Shown in pieces: positions 55,496-64,000 of a stretch of 64,000 nt of DNA. The stretch is from NCBI RefSeq assembly GCF_000226115.1, contig NC_016458.1, positions 6,792,001-6,856,000 of the forward strand. Reading direction: 5' to 3'. The DNA comes from Thermothielavioides terrestris NRRL 8126. Taxonomy: Eukaryota; Ascomycota; Sordariomycetes; Sordariales; Chaetomiaceae. The first letter of the stretch is position 1, and each line of letters starts with the position of its first letter. Made by a program: the position numbers and the translations under genes. The notes below the pieces were generated by a model. That model made no database searches and was not told where the DNA came from. It saw only the letters and a program-made list of their open reading frames with translations.

Positions 55496-56279
55496 CTATT
55501 GTTTCTTGCCGCCGCTGTAGCCCATCTCGGCCAGCTTCTCGAAGAACTTTTGCTGGTAGTTGCTGTCGACGCGGCCGTCGCGCGAGGCGGGCACCGCGTA
55601 GATGGAGCCCTTGCGCTTCTGGAAGCGGGAGGGGGGGACCTTGGAGGCGTCTGTTTTTGTGTGAGTGTGTGGGTGTGTGTTGGCTCTTGGTTAGTTTGTT
55701 TGTTGATGATGGGCGTAGTGCGGGTATTCTGGCCGGGAGGGCAAAGAACGAGGGGGGATGGGGAAAGCCGAACGGAATGAGAGGGAGGGAGGGTGGGATA
55801 TGGAGGGGTCGAGGGGGTCTGTATGCGCATGTGCTCTTCTGGTCGCCGTGTTCCCAACGGAGGGCTGCGGGCGCCAACGAAGACCAGGTTTGGGAGATGC
55901 TGCTTCGGGCACAGCAGGGGAGCTTCGGGGAAAAGGGGGGGGGGGAGCTGGACAGACAGACACGTACCCCACTCGTCGCTGAAGCGGCGGTCTCCGGCGG
56001 AGTAGGAGGACTTCCGCTCTGCTTGGTCCTGGTCCTGCCCTCGGGCCTGGCTCGAGCTCTGCGTTTGGATGGCCCGGTTCTGCGGCTGGGCCGGCGCCGA
56101 CTGGGGCCTCGTCTGCTTGGGGAATTGCTGAGTGGTGGGGCTGACCGCACTGTCGGTGCTGGCCGTGCTCGGCTTGCGGGTCTCCTGCGGCGCTGCGTGT
56201 TTGTCGGTTGGTTAGTGACGACGGGGTCAGGTGCGCGACGGAGGGAAAGTCGCCGGAGGAAGTTCGCCGTACCTGTCAT
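55496..56279 (-). CDS. Small protein of unknown function with conserved-looking C-terminus
   Basis: Three exons are proposed: 56279..56273 (7 bases, ATG ACA G), 56192..55968 and 55650..55496, giving 128 residues starting MTAPQETRKPS. Phases and GTACGG/GTACGT donors with CAG acceptors agree, and a CACTAAC branch site lies before exon 2. The N-terminal two thirds are Gln/Ser/Pro-rich and probably disordered. The C-terminal 45 residues, including SRFQKRKGSIYAVPASRDG and QKFFEKLAEMGYSGGKKQ, look folded and selectively kept. No signal peptide or membrane segment is present, and I do not recognise a named family. The 318-base second intron is long for this window but contains only low-complexity sequence. 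Confidence 0.7.
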
Positions 56280-57176
56280 GATGATTATGATCTCTTTGGC
56301 TGGTAGTTAAGCTGGGTTGAGCTTTTCTGGTTGGAGCACTATGGAGCCTGATGATTCGGGTCCGATCTTTGCTTGTGAAAGGGAAAGGAAGAAGGGGACG
56401 AGAGCTTCGACGTGGATGGTTGGTAACAGGTCCAAAGACGTCAGGTGTCTGAGCGCAGTCGGGCCTAGGCCCAGCTGGAGATGATCACGTTGGGATGACG
56501 GCTTTCCACCCCTCTGACCTGGCATGTACCAACCGCGACACAGCCACAAGGCTGTTGTGAGGATCACCGAATCTTCGTTGCTGTTCATGGCTGGCCGTTT
56601 GTGTAGTAGCTTGAGTCTTTTCCAATCAGATACAAGGAATATGTTTATTAACCACCCAGTACACGATCACGGCGCACTCGGATAACCGTCGCAGCGCTCA
56701 ATCGTGGCTGCGGCGAGAGGAGAGTGAGCAGGAGCTTTGGACTTCCTGACGTCAGTTCGGCAACTAACTTACTCAGAGCAATACAGATGTCAAACAGATA
56801 CAGTCATATAAAACTAGCCGCGCTAGTGCTGGAACCAATCTTTACCTTGTCGTCGTCAAACTGACTTCTCGATGCTTGTGATGTTGAAGGAGGTTTATCC
56901 AAAAACACAACTTGGAACTCACGCACCGCACTCTGACAGCAGTACGCAGTCATGATGGTTCCAGGCTTGGGCTTGTGAGCTCATGGAGGATAATCGCATG
57001 ACTCGGCGCCTTGTACCGAGGGAACTTCTCATAAACGTTTTGCTTCCTTCAACCGGGAAAAAGCAACCTGGAAACTGCGGCTAAAGTCTGCCACAGGAAT
57101 TTTCAACAGTGATGACTATCTCTCATTTCGAGGTGATGGTGCATCACCCAGTCCACCAAACCCCCAACAAAAGTTG
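56280..57176. other. Intergenic region between the small gene and tRNA-Gln
   Basis: About 900 bases hold the promoter of the small gene and then AT-rich DNA. A TGACGTCA palindrome lies at about 56748-56755. Only short frames are present. Confidence 0.4.
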
Positions 57177-57262
57177 AGGTCGTGCCCGGATTCGAACCGG
57201 GGTTTTTGGAAGAGTTGACAAGCGATCAAAATCCAAAGTGATAACCACTACACTACACAACC
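57177..57262 (-). tRNA. tRNA-Gln (anticodon UUG) with a short intron
   Basis: The minus strand folds as a cloverleaf. The acceptor stem is GGTTGTG with CACGACC and discriminator T. The D arm is GTG...GGTTA...CAC. The anticodon stem TTGGA/TCCAA carries loop TT-TTG-A-T. The T arm is CCCGG-TTCGAAT-CCGGG. About 14 bases (TCGCTTGTCAACTC) interrupt the loop one base 3' of the anticodon, the standard place for a nuclear tRNA intron, leaving a 72-base mature tRNA. A TTTT Pol III terminator follows at about 57168-57171. The sequence closely resembles yeast tRNA-Gln(UUG). CCA is not encoded, as usual in eukaryotes. Confidence 0.93.
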
Positions 57263-57528
57263 TTTTTATCCCAATGGGAGCGGAAAAGAAAATCGGTTTA
57301 TGTGGTTTTATCAGTAAAGCCAGGGTTAGGGTAAGCTTACCACCAGGGACGAGCAATATGTGAACAAAGCAGAGAAACAGAGAGGCAATCTGATTGTCAG
57401 ATTACTTATTGGCCAACGTTGGTGATAGTCTATAGGTTATGATCAACTCCTTCTACTGTGTATGACCAGGTCTTCTGGCTTCCACTAAACCGATATAACC
57501 ATGGGTGGAGTATGGAGGACCTCCTGCT

Positions 57529-58712
57529 TCATGTCTGCCTGCGGTGCAGCACCCCAGCGCCAGCCTGTAGAGTCATGAGTACAGTTTCCCGTCGGTTCAG
57601 AGACAAGTCATGCCCAACTCACCTGGTGGTTAGGGAAAACCAGGGTGTCGGCAACAACGACGTTCTGCCGTCTCCCCGCAACGAAAACCACCACCTCGGC
57701 GACGTCATCAGGCGTCAGGGGGTCACAGCCGCTGCATTGTCCGGCATCAGTCAGCCATGTCTGTCCCGGCCTAACGACGACCCAATAATGATTAATCACT
57801 TACGCGTAGACGGCATCGGCTTTGGCCTTGTCTCCGTAGTACCGGACAATTGAGAACTCCTGTCGACAAAAAAACGGTTCAGTGAACTTCAGTCGACACC
57901 AGCCATCTCCAACGGGAATGTTTGGCCCTCCGACTCACCGTTTCCACCTGGCCCGGGTCGATCTCCATGACCCTGATCCGGGTCGCAATCAGCTCCTGGC
58001 GCAGGGCGTCCGTGAAGGCGCGCACGGCGGCCTTGGTGGCGCAGTAGATGCTGCCGCCGGCGTAGGGCTCCCGTCCTGCGATGCTGCCGATGTTGATGAT
58101 GTCGCCGGCGCCGCCGTCGGGGCGCGCCTTGAAGATGGGCAGGATGGCCTGGGTCATGTTGATCAGGCCGGTGACGTTGGTCTGGAACATGATGTTCATG
58201 TCTTCCTCGGCGATCTCCGGGGCGCGGGCGACTGGGACAGACCCATTTAGCACTCTCGCAGTCCAGTCTTCTTCTACTCGGGATGAGACTCCGAGTCACA
58301 TACCTCCTTTCACCAGACCGCTAAACATCAAGCGAGCAACCCTCAGTCAGCCACGCTCAAAACCCCTACAATCTCACCCCAAAGAAAACCCCGCAAAAAC
58401 TCACGCGTTATTCACCAGCACGTCCACGTCCCTGAACTCCTCCGGCAGGCCGGCGACGAAGCCGCGCACCTGGGCCGGGTCGGCCACGTCCAGCTGGACG
58501 GGCAGCACGCGGACGCCGTCACCGACCTCGTCGCGGATCTGGGCGGCGATCTCCCGCAGCCGGTCGACCCGGCGCGCGGTCAGCACCAGCTTCAGGCCGC
58601 CGCGGGGCACGGTGCGCGCGAACTCGAAGGCGCAGCTGCGGCCGATGCCCGACGAGGCGCCCGTGATCACCACCGTCTTGCCCTCGAGGCGCTTCGACAC
58701 GGCGGAGGACAT
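57529..58712 (-). CDS. Short-chain dehydrogenase/reductase (YMR226C-like NADP-dependent 3-hydroxy acid/serine dehydrogenase)
   Basis: Exons are 58712..58405, 58320..58304 (17 bases), 58231..57939, 57859..57804, 57731..57623 and 57564..57529, giving 272 residues (the yeast relative has 267). The classical SDR motifs are present: TGASSGIG at residues 17-24, NNAG at about 102-105 completed by the 17-base exon, the catalytic Ser in NIGSIAG, YCATK (the YxxxK site) and PGQVET after the active site. Substrates of the family are L-serine, L-allo-threonine and 3-hydroxy acids. The ATG at 58712 has a strong context (CACCATGTC). An in-frame ATG at 58901 would add 63 residues resembling a mitochondrial presequence (Arg-rich, no acidic residue). 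Confidence 0.9.
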
Positions 58713-58901
58713 GGTGCGGGCTGCTACTGCTGCTGCTGCTGCTCTTGCTGCTGTTGTTGTGGGTGAGGAGAAAATGGATGAGACGGGTGCGAACTGCCGA
58801 GGAGGGTTGGTGAAGGGCACCGAGTGAAAGAAGTGGGGTCGTGATACGCAAAGAAGTCGAGCGCCGGTTAGGAGTCTGTTTCTCGAGAGAGTAGAGAACA
58901 T

Positions 58902-60117
58902 TGGCACAAAAAAAGGCGAGAAGCAACAGCAGAGTCGAGGTCCGCGAACGGAGCGGAACGGTGTGCTTAATAATAAGGGATCCCGAGTGAGCGCGAGAAC
59001 AGAACACGAACTCCCCCGCGGAAGCCGGCGCTGACGCCATCCCCTGAACGGCCCACTCTTTCTGCGATTCTGCCGGTGCCGGACCGGCCCCGGAAAACAC
59101 CCCGCACCGACTCCATCGCGCGCCGGGGATCGACCCTCTTTTACAGATTCTTTAGAAATACGACACACCCTGCAGCGGTCCGTGCAACCCCCCAAAAACC
59201 TCGCAACGAGCATCACCACACCCCCAAGCTAGCGTATTGCTCCAGGAATTGCGACAGGAATTGACGAGAAATCCAAGGTTCAAAGGATCTAAACGGTTAA
59301 TTGCCACGTTGCTCACCAAAAGGAGAGGGCATTTGAAAAGTCGGATTTAGAAAGGGGCTATTTATCGATAAGATAATCTATCGATAAGATAGCTTATCGA
59401 TAAGAAATCGCCACGTGACCTATTTGACAAATGTAGAGTACCTGTATCTAAGGTATCTCACCTACTGTCCTTAAGGGATAGTATTTTCAAGCTTTCTTGA
59501 CAGGTCAACGTTTTCAATTCATCTGTAATTTCCAGCCTCTCTATTGCACTCGCAACGTCGTCAATTTTGAGGCGATTCCTGGAGCGACATGTCAGCTGGG
59601 AGTGCGGTGACACGTTTTGGTGGGGGTGCACGGACCGCTGCAGGGTGTGTCGTATTTCTAAAGAATCTGTTTGTTTTTTTAAGAGGGTCGGCCGGGGATA
59701 AGCAGCTCACTCCAAACAGCAGCTACCCCGCACTGGTGCTCCTTCGTCTTCCCAGGCGCAACTAACGCTAGCTCCAGTCCGGGTAAAATGCATGAATGAT
59801 GCTGGTGACTGGTCGTCAGTATCTGTCTTGGGCTGCACTACGCAGTATGGCGCAGAGAAGAGAAGTGTCTATTGATATTCGGAGTAGTGAGGGAATAGGA
59901 CCGAGCCATGCCACGCATGCCGGGCCATGTCGCCGGGTGCGCCCGTGAACCCCTGTTTCTTCTCCTTTCCAGAAACAACAGGCCGGCTCCCGTCCGGACC
60001 GGCCCCGTCTACATCCAAGAACGCCGGTCCCCGCACATGACATGATTGATCCAAAACAGGCCGGTTATGCATCAATCCAACTTTCCATTTTTCTCCTCCA
60101 CGGAGGCCCGGACCACT
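58902..60117. other. Intergenic region with MITE-like element A
   Basis: Bases 58902-59121 are the SDR promoter or leader. Element A and its target duplications occupy 59122-59699. From 59700 to 60117, up to the MFS stop codon, nothing gene-like was seen. Confidence 0.5.
59131..59690. mobile_element. MITE-like element A, 560 bp, long TIRs, 9-bp target duplication (Mutator-like)
   Basis: Both ends read inward CGACCCTCTT. After a 2- to 11-base variable spacer the two arms share a perfect block of about 44 bases (left about 59143-59186; the right arm matches in reverse complement, ending near 59672). The flanks carry the 9-base direct repeat GCCGGGGAT at 59122-59130 and 59691-59699. Long inverted repeats with a 9-base duplication are typical of Mutator-like elements. 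No transposase is encoded, so it is non-autonomous. The middle contains clustered TATCGATA/GATAAG motifs (59358-59405) and CACGTGACCTAT (about 59413-59424), both echoed in element B. Confidence 0.88.
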
Positions 60118-62448
60118 TCACGCGGACTCCCCTGATGCCGCGACTTCCGCAGGCTTGCGGGCCGCCGCACCCGCCGCATCCCTCCGCCGCTCGGCCTCCT
60201 CGCGATACCGCTGCTTCAGCATCTCCTGCATCGACACCCTGCCGCGCCGGTAGACGCCCAGGGTAAACAGCATCGCGGCCGCGAGCACGGCGCAGCACAC
60301 AATCATGTCCTCCCGCAGCGCGTCCGTGTACACGGTGCGGACGAGCGTCCACTGCTCGGGCGTCAGGCCGGACGGATCCGACGCCGCCAGCTGCGCCAGC
60401 GCCGAGGCGGGCACGTCCGCTTCGGCCAATGCGGCGCGGGTCTTGGTGCCCAGGATGGCCGACGACGCCGCAATGCCGATGCTGCCGCCGAAGATGCGCA
60501 CCTGCGCCATGATGCCCTGCGCGGATGCTGTTTTGTTTTGGCAACCAAAGTCAGCCAGTCATCGCCCCCTTACAGACCAAACAATCCCACAAAAAGGGGA
60601 GAAAAAAAGCCAAAACAAATAAGAACTCACCATGCTCCCAAACCGGCGCCTCCGCCCCAGCCAACATCGTCCCCCCAGCAGCCGACAAGCCAAACCCCAA
60701 CCCGACAAACACCAAAAACCCCAACACCCTCGGCTCAACGGCCCCATCCCCAACCTCGGCGGTCGTCTCCAGCCCGCAGCCAAGCAACATCAGCGCGGCC
60801 GCAACCAGCAGCGTCTCCAGGAACCTGACCTTCCCCCTGCCGCCGTTGACCGCGCCGGCCAGCACGGTCCCGACCGCGGTGCCGGCCAGCATGGGGAGCA
60901 GCATGAGGCCCGCCTGCAGCGCGCTGCGGCCGTAGACGACCTGGAAGCGGACGGGGAAGGCGAAGACGCAGAGCAGGTAGGGGAAGCCGGTCAGGAGGGT
61001 GTGCAGGGCGGCGGCGGCGTAGACGCGGTTGCGCAGCAGCGCGGGGGGCAGGGCCAGCGCGAGGCGCGCGTTGTGCTGCTTGTGCAGCCGCGGCGCGAGG
61101 GCCGCTTGCCACAGCGCCAGGAGACCCAGCGAGAGCAGGCCGGTCAGTAGCGGGGCTAGGAAGGTGGCGGTGGCCCAGGGGCTGGTGGCGGTGGTGGTTG
61201 GTGTGTTGGTGGCGTTTTGGAAGGGGAAGACGATCAGTACGACGGAGGCGATTCTGTTGTGGTGTTTTTTTGTCGAGGTGGCCGTTGAGTAAAGATGGAC
61301 TCTGGAGGAGTGGGGGAAAAGGGGGGTCTTTGGGGTGGAGGGAGGCTTACAGGAGGAAGGCGCCGACAAAGTCGACGTCTTTCCAGGAGCGCCGCTCGAG
61401 AGACGGGAGGTACTTCTTGTCTGGCCAGGCGAGGAGGAAGACGAGCAGCGAGAAACCGCCGATGGGCCCGCTGGCGGTGGTGTCAGTGTGATGGGTGAGA
61501 CACGGGGGAAACAAAGTTTCAGCGAGGGTCACTGACTTGATCCAGAATACCCATCGCCAGCTCGCATAATTCGTCAGGATGCCGCCCAGCACTGGCCCCA
61601 ACACGCCGGCCGACGCAAGCACAAGGCCGACGATCCCGGCAATGTACTTTTTCTGGTGGTCCGGCGTGATCTCCGGCAGGATGATCATGGACACGCTGTA
61701 CAGGCCTGCTCACATGACGATAAGCATGCCAAAACGTCGTACACACCACACACGTGCGAATTTCCCAACTGGGAGACAAAAAGAAAAGGCAGAAGAACCC
61801 TACCAGACCCGGCAACCCCCTGCACGGCGCGGAAGGCGATCAGCTCGGCCATGCCGCGGCTGAAGCCGCAGGCGAGCGAGAAAGCGACGAAGACGACGTA
61901 GGCGGCGAGGAAGGCGGCGCGGCGGCCGACCACGTCGCACACGCGGGCGAACAGCACGGCGCAGCCGAGGTAGGTCAGAGCGTAGGCCAGCGGGACCCAG
62001 TTGATGCGGTCGATGTCGCCGAAGTCGACGGCGATGCGGAAGAGCGAGGTCGCGACGATGGACGAGTCGAGCATCGAGAGGAAGAGCCCCAGGGCGACGC
62101 TGGCGGGTAGGAGCCGGGCGGAGCCGGGACGGGTTAGCAAGCCGCGACTATACTTGGGGGCGGCAGCTGCAGCAGCAGCTGCTGCTTCAGTGACGGAGGG
62201 CACCGGGAAGGATGGCGGTGCGCCTACCCTGTTGATACGGCGACGAGGCGGAGGGGCGGTATTACTGGCGATCCCGGGCCCTTGTCTCCCTCGTCGGCGT
62301 CAGGATCGACTGGGGCGGTCTTCGGTGCTTCGCCGGCGGTGGACGGCGTCAGGACTGCTTCAGGAGGCAGCTGCTGCTTTTCGGTTTCGGAGCTGTCTTT
62401 GCATTCAGAAGGGGCCTCGAGCCCTCTTCCGTTGTCGTGTGATGCCAT
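60118..62448 (-). CDS. Major facilitator superfamily transporter (drug:H+ antiporter type, about 14 TM)
   Basis: Exons are 62448..62228, 62147..61804, 61705..61537, 61470..61351, 61253..60631 and 60527..60118, giving 628 residues. The N-terminus is hydrophilic (about 70 residues). The MFS core shows LFLSMLDSSIVATSLF (the TM1 motif D1 position), NWVPLAYALTYLGCAVLFARV, DVVGRR (motif A-like), FRAVQGVAGSGLYSVSMIIL (motif B/C region) and YASWRWVFWINGPIGG. Downstream junctions are firm. The first intron (donor GTAGGC, acceptor TATAG at 62148) is the best in-phase choice but uncertain. Such carriers usually export small molecules. No biosynthetic genes are adjacent, so the cargo is unknown. Elements A and B flank the gene on both sides. 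Confidence 0.87.
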
Positions 62449-64000
62449 GGCGGCTGTAAGGCTGCAGTTTCGATGCGTACGCGACAGTAACACCAGAGGG
62501 GGCGACTGTGCCCCGAAGGGGACAGCAGGTGTGAGCGGTGGTTTATGTCTTACATGAAGACAGACAGCCCCCGCGCTCTCGCGGGTCGTAATGGTTTCTG
62601 GCGAGAACTGGTTTCCCCGATCCGGCCCTCGCGGAGACGCGTATGACGTCCAGTGGGCCTTTGTGGTTCCAGAAGATCCAGGCAGCTACGGTGCTGCCAG
62701 CGGGAGATTGGTGACGCGGATGGTTGGGGATACGGGGAGAGGGGGAGATGGGCCTCACGCCAACACGCCAACACGGGTCAGCGTTGGTCAGCGTCAGTCG
62801 ACGCCGATGACTGGCGTCGATGAGGCTCCTGATTCCCTCGGATCCTGTTCCTGGTCAGAGAGCAACCGAGTGCGACGAAGCGTCATCCCGAGTGCGGGTT
62901 TCACTTTCAGGTAGGTAAGTGCGAATGCGAAACGAGTCCCCATCATGGCTCGCCCTTGTTGAGCCTGTCCACAGCCCCAGGCCGATACAGAATAATTTAC
63001 AGCCTTAATCTGTACATCTTTGGTGCCGGCTTCCAGACGACCTCCTGATCGGGAGGTTATGTTGGGCCGTTGGCGACTCCATTAAGAAGACTAAACAGTT
63101 TCATTAGAAGGACTATACACCAGGGACGGTCCGTGCGCCCGCCACAATAGCCTTGCAGCAAGCGTCACCACACGGCCTTACTGATGCGTCGCTACGATGA
63201 TCGCTAGAGGGAACAGCACTTGCAAAGGCGAATACAAAGTGTGCACCTCATAGTTGGAGATGAGTGCAGTAGATTGCCTAGGTTGTTTAGATATCATTGC
63301 AAGGTGCTCATTGTACACTCGGAACCTCTTATCGAAAGATAGACTCTTTATCGACGAACTGGCGTCACGTGACCTATCAGTTAGTGAACATGGAATAGGT
63401 CAAATGGGCTGCACCAAAGTAGTAGGCGGTCAAAGTGAGCAACATTCAACTGCAGGATCTTAGTGGTGGGCGTGCAGACCGTCCCAGGTGCTTAGTTCTT
63501 CTAGTGCAATAACACTGTCTACTTAGTTCTTTTATTGAAGCCGGGCCGTTGGCGTCCTTGGCGCTGATTGCTCTCGCCAACAGCCCCAACTCCTGAGCCC
63601 GCACTCGCTTTCGCCAAAATATACCATTTTGAGCCTCTGGCGAAGCCCGCATTCGGATGTGTTCGCTCTGTGATTGGCCTGCTCCTGGGGGTCCTCAGCC
63701 GACACATCTGAATACGGTAGGTAGTTAACCAGTGTACACTATTGGATGAATGGAGTCAGCGTGCAGCCGAACGGCGATCCCGTTTGCAAATTTGTGCAAA
63801 CCAGCTCCGGCCGTAATCCAGGAGAAGCCGAGAGTTGGGTTCTGGTCGTTTCGTTGTGTTCTTACATTGCCCTGCTCAAGTCTGCCAGACGCGCGCGGCC
63901 GCAATTGCCGAACCCAGCAACGCATCACTGTTCTTCTGTTGTGTGTTGAGGGTAGGTGCTGAGGTTCACCGCCCACTGCAGTTGGCCGGGCCCGCCAGGC
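62449..64000. other. Terminal gene-free region containing MITE-like element B
   Basis: The MFS promoter (62449 onwards) is followed by short GC-rich direct repeats of the form CAACACG/GGTCAGCG near 62761-62800. Element B and its duplications lie at 63065-63552. After it, to the window end, no gene-like frame or RNA was recognised. Confidence 0.4.
63074..63543. mobile_element. MITE-like element B, 470 bp, related to element A, 9-bp target duplication
   Basis: The ends read inward CGACTCCATTAAG (left) and CGGCTTCAATAAAAG (right). The arms match imperfectly over about 65 bases, ending in GGGACGGTC plus a GCCC-CCAC block (left about 63122-63145, right about 63465-63488). The 9-base direct repeat GGCCGTTGG flanks it at 63065-63073 and 63544-63552. 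The left arm continues as CGGTCCGTGC...CACCACAC, as in element A, and the core again has TTATCG/GATAG motifs and CACGTGACCTAT (about 63366-63377). It is in the same orientation as element A and more diverged, hence older or RIP-touched. No coding capacity. Confidence 0.83.

Noticed and set aside
54976..56310. 444-codon + strand open frame
   Set aside because: Low-complexity text that overlaps the three-exon gene on the minus strand; no conserved motif.
57529..62448. SDR plus MFS transporter as a secondary-metabolite cluster
   Set aside because: No polyketide synthase, NRPS, terpene cyclase or cluster regulator is present; the SDR is a housekeeping YMR226C-type enzyme.
6400..63000. CRISPR arrays, phage genes, bacterial operons
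   Set aside because: None present; repeats seen are microsatellites, TIRs and retroelement relics of a eukaryotic genome.

Overview
The window comes from a filamentous ascomycete, most likely a Sordariomycete. The genes are GC-rich, with short GT-AG introns (about 50-100 bases) and CTRAC-like branch sites. The left 6.4 kb is a retrotransposon mutated in the manner of repeat-induced point mutation (RIP): CpA has become TpA, and glutamine and tryptophan codons have become stops. The one tRNA has a fungal-type anticodon intron. Exon limits below were worked out by hand from splice sites, reading phase and family conservation; nothing was aligned by computer.

Layout. 1-6.4 kb: a dead Ty1/copia element (gag, protease, integrase, RT and RNase H traces on +) and a second RIP-mutated element on the minus strand. 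7.5-12.3 kb: a urea transporter (DUR3) and a flavin-dependent monooxygenase diverge from a shared promoter with GATA and TGACGTCCAAT sites. 12.6-20.3 kb: an Arf-GEF (GEA type) and a GT62 Golgi mannosyltransferase. 22.2-30.0 kb: an AtuA/DUF1446 protein, a small conserved protein, a cysteine-rich secreted pro-peptide, a RIP-like relic, and a family III CoA-transferase broken by a one-base frameshift. 32.5-54.8 kb: a dense housekeeping block with MTR3, YND1, OPI10/Hikeshi, a DUF4743-NUDIX protein, RPB8, ELP4, SEN34, an Asi-like RING membrane protein, a U1A/U2B'' RRM protein, VMA8 (with two microexons) and SYF1. 55.5-62.4 kb: a small unknown protein, tRNA-Gln(UUG), an SDR oxidoreductase and an MFS transporter. 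The last 1.5 kb has no gene.

The housekeeping genes serve general functions: transcription, RNA processing and decay, tRNA modification and splicing, vesicle traffic, glycosylation and vacuolar acidification. They do not form one pathway. Two local groupings may matter: DUR3 with the monooxygenase (nitrogen scavenging), and the AtuA-like protein with the CoA-transferase (CoA-linked acid metabolism).

The most novel material is non-coding. Two related inverted-repeat elements (59131-59690 and 63074-63543), each with a 9-bp target-site duplication, look like a Mutator-type MITE family and bracket the MFS gene. A third inverted-repeat element (about 51561-51966), in the VMA8/SYF1 divergent promoter, carries degenerate TTAGGG telomere-like repeats.
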